A DNA stretch of 48,622 nucleotides from Gammaproteobacteria bacterium (GTDB lineage: Bacteria > Gemmatimonadota > Gemmatimonadetes > Longimicrobiales > Gaopeijiaceae): contig JAPPHB010000136.1 in assembly GCA_028821195.1 (NCBI GenBank), positions 12,772-61,393 of the forward strand, read 5' to 3'. Both the position numbers and the translations under genes were made by a program. Each line of letters begins with the position of its first letter. Within the stretch, counting starts at the first letter, position 1. Under the pieces are notes generated by a model. The model was not told the origin of the DNA, made no database searches, and saw only the letters and a list, made by a program, of their open reading frames with translations. This document shows, piece by piece, positions 45,597 through 48,622 of this stretch.

Positions 45597-45907
45597 CCGG
45601 AGAGGCGCCGCGCTTCTCGCATGAGAAGATGCAGAAGGTCAATCTCTTTGAAACACCGCAGATGTTCTGCGACATCTACTGTCTCGAACCGGGGCAGGAG
45701 CAGAAGGTCCATGCGCATGCCGGGGCCACCAAATTCTACTATGTGATCGAGGGCGAGGCGCTCGTTACGATCGGCGCCGAGACGCGCCGGCTGGCCGCGG
45801 GAGGACTGGCGTGGTCTGCGCCGGATGAGCCCCATGGGGTGAGCAACGGAAGCAGGGAACGGCTGATTCTCCTGGTGTCGATGGCTCCCAACCCCAACGC
45901 GCCGTAG
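45581..45907 (+). CDS. Small single-domain cupin protein
   Basis: A 108-residue double-stranded beta-helix protein. The cupin metal site is complete: PGQEQKVHAHAGATKFYYVIEGE (His-x-His and Glu) and ETRRLAAGGLAWSAPDEPHGVSN (third His). N-terminal VNLFETPQMFCDIYCLEP is typical of a cupin subgroup of unknown substrate. The ATG at 45581 lacks a clear Shine-Dalgarno and overlaps the DnaA-box cluster; an ATG at 45629 is an alternative start. It precedes the P1 peptidase on the same strand by 40 bases. Confidence 0.85.
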   Translation: MSFVHTGEAPRFSHEKMQKVNLFETPQMFCDIYCLEPGQEQKVHAHAGATKFYYVIEGEALVTIGAETRRLAAGGLAWSAPDEPHGVSNGSRERLILLVSMAPNPNAP

Positions 45908-45947
45908 GATCGATGCGACGGGGCGGGAACAGATCGGAGGTGAACCG

Positions 45948-47198
45948 ATGAGATTGGAGAATGGAATTCGGCGCGGAATCGGGGGCGGTCTGCCAACGCT
46001 TTTCGGCGCGGCGGCGCTGCTGGTGGCTGCCGGCCAGTCGGCGGCCCAGGACGCCGACAGGCCGCGGGCGCGCGATCTGGGGGTTCCGTTCGACGGCACC
46101 CCCGGTCCGCTGAACGCCATCACGGATGTGCCAGGGGTCACGGTGGGACACACCACGATTGTCCGCGGGAGCGGCCCGCTGGTGGTGGGGGAGGGGCCGG
46201 TGCGCACGGGCGTAACGGCGATCTGGCCGCGCGGCAATGACGACCCGGCGCCCGTGTTCGCGGCGTGGTTCTCGCTCAACGGGGACGGCGAGATGACCGG
46301 CACCACCTGGGTGGAGGACCGGGGCATGATGGACACCCCGTTGATGATCACCAACACCCTGAGCGTCGGGATCGTGCACCACGCGGTCATCCGCTACGGG
46401 GCGGCGAAGAGCGTCGAGACGGGGAACGGGGCGTGGCTCAACGCGCTTCCGGTGGTGGCCGAGACCTGGGACGGGACGCTGAACGACATTCGCGGACAGC
46501 ACGTCACCGAGGCGGACGCGATCGCGGCCATGGAGTCGGCGACCGGTGGGCCCGTGATCGAAGGCAACGTCGGGGGCGGCACCGGGATGCGCTGCCACCG
46601 GTTCAAGGCCGGGATCGGAACGGCGTCCCGGCTCGTGGAGGTCGGTGATGCGACCTACACCGTGGGCGTGCTGGTGCAGTGCAACTACGGCTCGCGCGAC
46701 CTCCTGCGGGTCGCCGGGGTGCCTGTGGGCCAGGAGATCCCCGACCTGCTGCCGGAGCGGCCGGCGCCGGAGGGGGGCCCAGACTCGCCCGCCGAGCCGC
46801 CGCCCGCCAACCGCGACGGGTCGATCATCGTGGTTGTGGCCACCGATGCGCCCCTGCTGCCCAACCAGCTCAAGCGCGTGTCGCGCCGCATTTCGCTGGG
46901 ACTGGCGCGCAACGGCAGCGTGTCCACCGGCGGGTCGGGCGACATCTTCATGGCGTTCTCGACGGCGAACCGGGAGGCGACCGTCGCCGGCGAAGGCGAG
47001 GTCCCGCTGGTCATGCTGCCCAACGGGCGCCTGGACGGCATCTTCCGCGCGACGGTGGAAGGCACCGAGGAGGCGGTGATCAACGCGCTGGTGGCGGGCG
47101 AGACCATGACCGGCGCCAACGACTGGACCATCCACGCACTTCCGCACGACCGGCTGCGGGACATCCTGCGACAGTACAACCGACTGGTCGGCGGCTAG
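45948..47198 (+). CDS. Secreted P1-family (DmpA-type) aminopeptidase
   Basis: L-aminopeptidase/D-esterase (DmpA) family, an N-terminal-nucleophile-like enzyme that self-cleaves; 416 residues with a signal (LLVAAGQSAAQ). Marks: NAITDVPGVTVGHTTI, GVTAIWPRG, MITNTLSVGIVHHAVIRY, GGGTGMRCHRFKAGIGTASR and the nucleophile Ser in NRDGSIIVVVATDAPLLPNQLKR. Autoproteolysis before that Ser would give alpha and beta chains. The ATG has CGGAGG 7 bases upstream. Substrate may be small N-acyl or D-amino peptides. Confidence 0.93.
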   Translation: MRLENGIRRGIGGGLPTLFGAAALLVAAGQSAAQDADRPRARDLGVPFDGTPGPLNAITDVPGVTVGHTTIVRGSGPLVVGEGPVRTGVTAIWPRGNDDPAPVFAAWFSLNGDGEMTGTTWVEDRGMMDTPLMITNTLSVGIVHHAVIRYGAAKSVETGNGAWLNALPVVAETWDGTLNDIRGQHVTEADAIAAMESATGGPVIEGNVGGGTGMRCHRFKAGIGTASRLVEVGDATYTVGVLVQCNYGSRDLLRVAGVPVGQEIPDLLPERPAPEGGPDSPAEPPPANRDGSIIVVVATDAPLLPNQLKRVSRRISLGLARNGSVSTGGSGDIFMAFSTANREATVAGEGEVPLVMLPNGRLDGIFRATVEGTEEAVINALVAGETMTGANDWTIHALPHDRLRDILRQYNRLVGG

Positions 47199-47259
47199 GG
47201 CTGGTTGCGGAGGGGTGTGCGGAGATGAACCCACGTGCTCGGAGGGCGGGAGGCGCGGC

Positions 47260-48051
47260 GTGACCGAAGTCGATCTTGTACGCGTGCTACTGGCGGCCCG
47301 CGACGGGCGGAGTACAACGCCGCCGCCGACCAGTCAGGTGGCCGGCCTCGGTCTCGACGGCGCTTACCGCGTGGGCGCCGCCCTCGAACGGAGCCTTCGG
47401 GAGCGCGGATACCGCCGCGCCGGGTGGAAGGTGGGGTTCACCAACAGGACGGTCTGGCCTCATTTCGGGATCTCCGAGCCCATTCTGGGACCGGTGTACG
47501 AGCAAACCCTGACGACGGCTGAGCCGGCCGCCGAGTTGTCTCTGGCGGGGTTCTGCGCGCCGCGCATCGAGGTCGAGGTGGTGTTCGGGGCCAAAGCGGG
47601 AGAGAGAGCCCCGGACTGGAGCCGTCCCGCCTGGATGGCGCTGGGCTTCGAAGTCGTCGACTGCCACTACGGCTGGGACCTCACGCCCGCGGACTCGGTG
47701 GCGGACTTCGCGCTCCACGGAGCGCTGGTCGTCGGCCCCCGCGTGCATCGCGCCGAGCCTGGATTCGCGGAAGGAGTCGAACGACTCGACCGGCTCGAAG
47801 TCCGGCTCTTCCGGAACGATGAGCCGGTGGCGGGGGGACTGGGGAGCGCGGTGCTGGGCCATCCGCGGGCGGCGCTAGAGTTCGTCCCGCGATTGCGGTC
47901 GAACTACGGGCCCCCACGACGCTCCTCGGGCGAGCGCGTCGTCAGCACCGGGACCATGACCGCGCTCGCGCCGCTCTCCGCCGGAGAGCATTGGCGGGTG
48001 GAGACGCGAGGGGTGGATCTCCCCGGTCTCGAACTCGTGCTAACAGACTGA
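47260..48051 (+). CDS. 2-keto-4-pentenoate hydratase/fumarylacetoacetase family enzyme
   Basis: A 263-residue cytoplasmic hydratase or decarboxylase of the MhpD/FAH group. Marks: AGWKVGFTNRTVWPHFGISEPILGPVYE, PRIEVEVVFGA (metal-binding Glu pair), GFEVVDCHYGW, and SADSVADFALHGALVVGP-like region. GTG start at 47260 with a GGGAGG Shine-Dalgarno; 15 upstream codons were rejected. MhpD-type enzymes act in aromatic meta-cleavage pathways, but no other such gene is present, so the exact reaction is open. Confidence 0.85.
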   Translation: MTEVDLVRVLLAARDGRSTTPPPTSQVAGLGLDGAYRVGAALERSLRERGYRRAGWKVGFTNRTVWPHFGISEPILGPVYEQTLTTAEPAAELSLAGFCAPRIEVEVVFGAKAGERAPDWSRPAWMALGFEVVDCHYGWDLTPADSVADFALHGALVVGPRVHRAEPGFAEGVERLDRLEVRLFRNDEPVAGGLGSAVLGHPRAALEFVPRLRSNYGPPRRSSGERVVSTGTMTALAPLSAGEHWRVETRGVDLPGLELVLTD

Positions 48052-48119
48052 ACAGGCGCGCGCCGCGCGCCTGACGGACTCGCCCCGCAGTGGCGCCGCG
48101 ACCGACCCGCAGACAGCTG

Positions 48120-48551
48120 CTACGCGCGCAACTTCTTCGAGCCGAACCAGACGCCCACGACGCCGATCACCGGGTTGAGCCAGTTGAACCATTCGGGCTG
48201 GCGGGCTCCCGCGGTCGCTTCCATCATCGACACGTCGTCGGGCCGTGGTCCTGTCGCCATCTCCACCGGCATGAGCGCCGTCACCACCCCGAGCACGATG
48301 ACCAGGCCGATCAGAATCGTGGCGCCCCTGGCATCGTGTGCCACCTTGGCACAGACCTTTCCGCCGACGTACGCGGCCACGAGCCCGAGCACGATCGAGC
48401 CGAGCGCCCAGCCGCCGGATACATCCCACGAACCCGGCTGGAAGGCGCGCGATGGGCCCAGCGCCAACCACAGAAGCGAGAAGAGCACGAAGAGCACGGC
48501 GGCCATGGCAACGTAGCCGACGATGGCGGCGAGGATGTTCCTGAGCATCAT
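48120..48551 (-). CDS. Small polytopic inner-membrane protein, unknown function
   Basis: A 143-residue protein with about four hydrophobic segments (LAAIVGYVAMAAVLFVLFSLLWL; GSIVLGLVAAYVGGKVCAKVA; ATILIGLVIVLGVVTALM; NWLNPVIGVVGVWFG), N-terminus MMLRN and a basic SKKLRA end. Nothing in it names a function. Two adjacent ATGs (48551 and 48548) follow an AGGAGG site. It converges on the hydratase gene with a 68-base gap. The last 71 bases of the window hold no gene. Confidence 0.75.
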   Translation of the reverse strand: MMLRNILAAIVGYVAMAAVLFVLFSLLWLALGPSRAFQPGSWDVSGGWALGSIVLGLVAAYVGGKVCAKVAHDARGATILIGLVIVLGVVTALMPVEMATGPRPDDVSMMEATAGARQPEWFNWLNPVIGVVGVWFGSKKLRA

Positions 48552-48622
48552 GTTCCTCCTGAAGATCGAGTGAAGTCTAGTAGCGGCCGAGTCGTTCCCG
48601 ATACGAGAGCACCTCTTTTCGC

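Noticed and set aside
45541..45610. Chromosome replication origin
   Set aside because: DnaA-box-like sites are present but there is no dnaA, dnaN, recF, gyrB, rpmH or parAB gene, and only three boxes are seen, so a regulatory role is preferred.

Overview
The window is a GC-rich (roughly two-thirds G+C), gene-dense bacterial chromosome segment. Lineage markers fit Gemmatimonadota or a close relative: a SusC/SusD-type TonB-dependent pair, DUF1592 and DUF1552 proteins, large secreted beta-propeller amidohydrolases, many lipoproteins, and frequent GTG or TTG starts. This placement is inference from gene content; there is no rRNA or phylogenetic marker to confirm it. No phage, transposase, IS element or CRISPR array is visible.

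Region 1 (1-10618, all minus strand). Read in the direction of transcription: a PhoD-type phosphatase, an LVIVD-repeat secreted protein, a small secreted domain protein, a multicopper oxidase, a c-type cytochrome lipoprotein, cysteine-free L31, a HIT protein, zinc-independent S14, endonuclease IV, a predicted outer-membrane protein, a metzincin-like lipoprotein, and aspartate-semialdehyde dehydrogenase. Several junctions overlap by 4 bases. Region 2 (10741-16930, plus) starts divergently with a second, fused multicopper oxidase, then an amidohydrolase, a class I/II aminotransferase and a DUF5009-type membrane acyltransferase.

Region 3 (16992-21754, minus) has a VapC-like toxin with only the tail of an antitoxin, a glutamate-cysteine ligase fused to two CBS domains, a nitroreductase, an M28 aminopeptidase lipoprotein and a 55-residue small ORF. 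Region 4 (21973-27554, plus) has a polytopic membrane protein and a pstS-pstC-pstA-pstB1-pstB2 phosphate transporter whose two ATPases carry complementary lesions. Region 5 (27595-28144, minus) has RNase P RNA followed by a CCA-less tRNA-Arg(CCG).

Region 6 (28297-44379) has gamma-glutamyltransferase, ferritin, a DUF1592 haem protein, a 1113-residue propeller-amidohydrolase, an ankyrin-repeat protein ending in a Cys motif, a Tat-exported DUF1552 protein and a SusD/SusC pair with a good promoter. Region 7 (44627-48551) has a cyclophilin lipoprotein, a divergent regulatory gap with a perfect palindrome and three DnaA-box-like sites, a cupin, a P1 (DmpA-type) peptidase, a FAH/hydratase-family enzyme and a small membrane protein.

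The strongest candidates for something undescribed are the asymmetric PstB1/PstB2 pair (one consensus and one degenerate ATP site predicted), the fused versus split multicopper oxidase paralogues that define an unnamed accessory domain, the DnaA-box cluster at the cupin gene, and the linked loss of the tRNA-encoded CCA and of a GGU in the RNase P L15 region.
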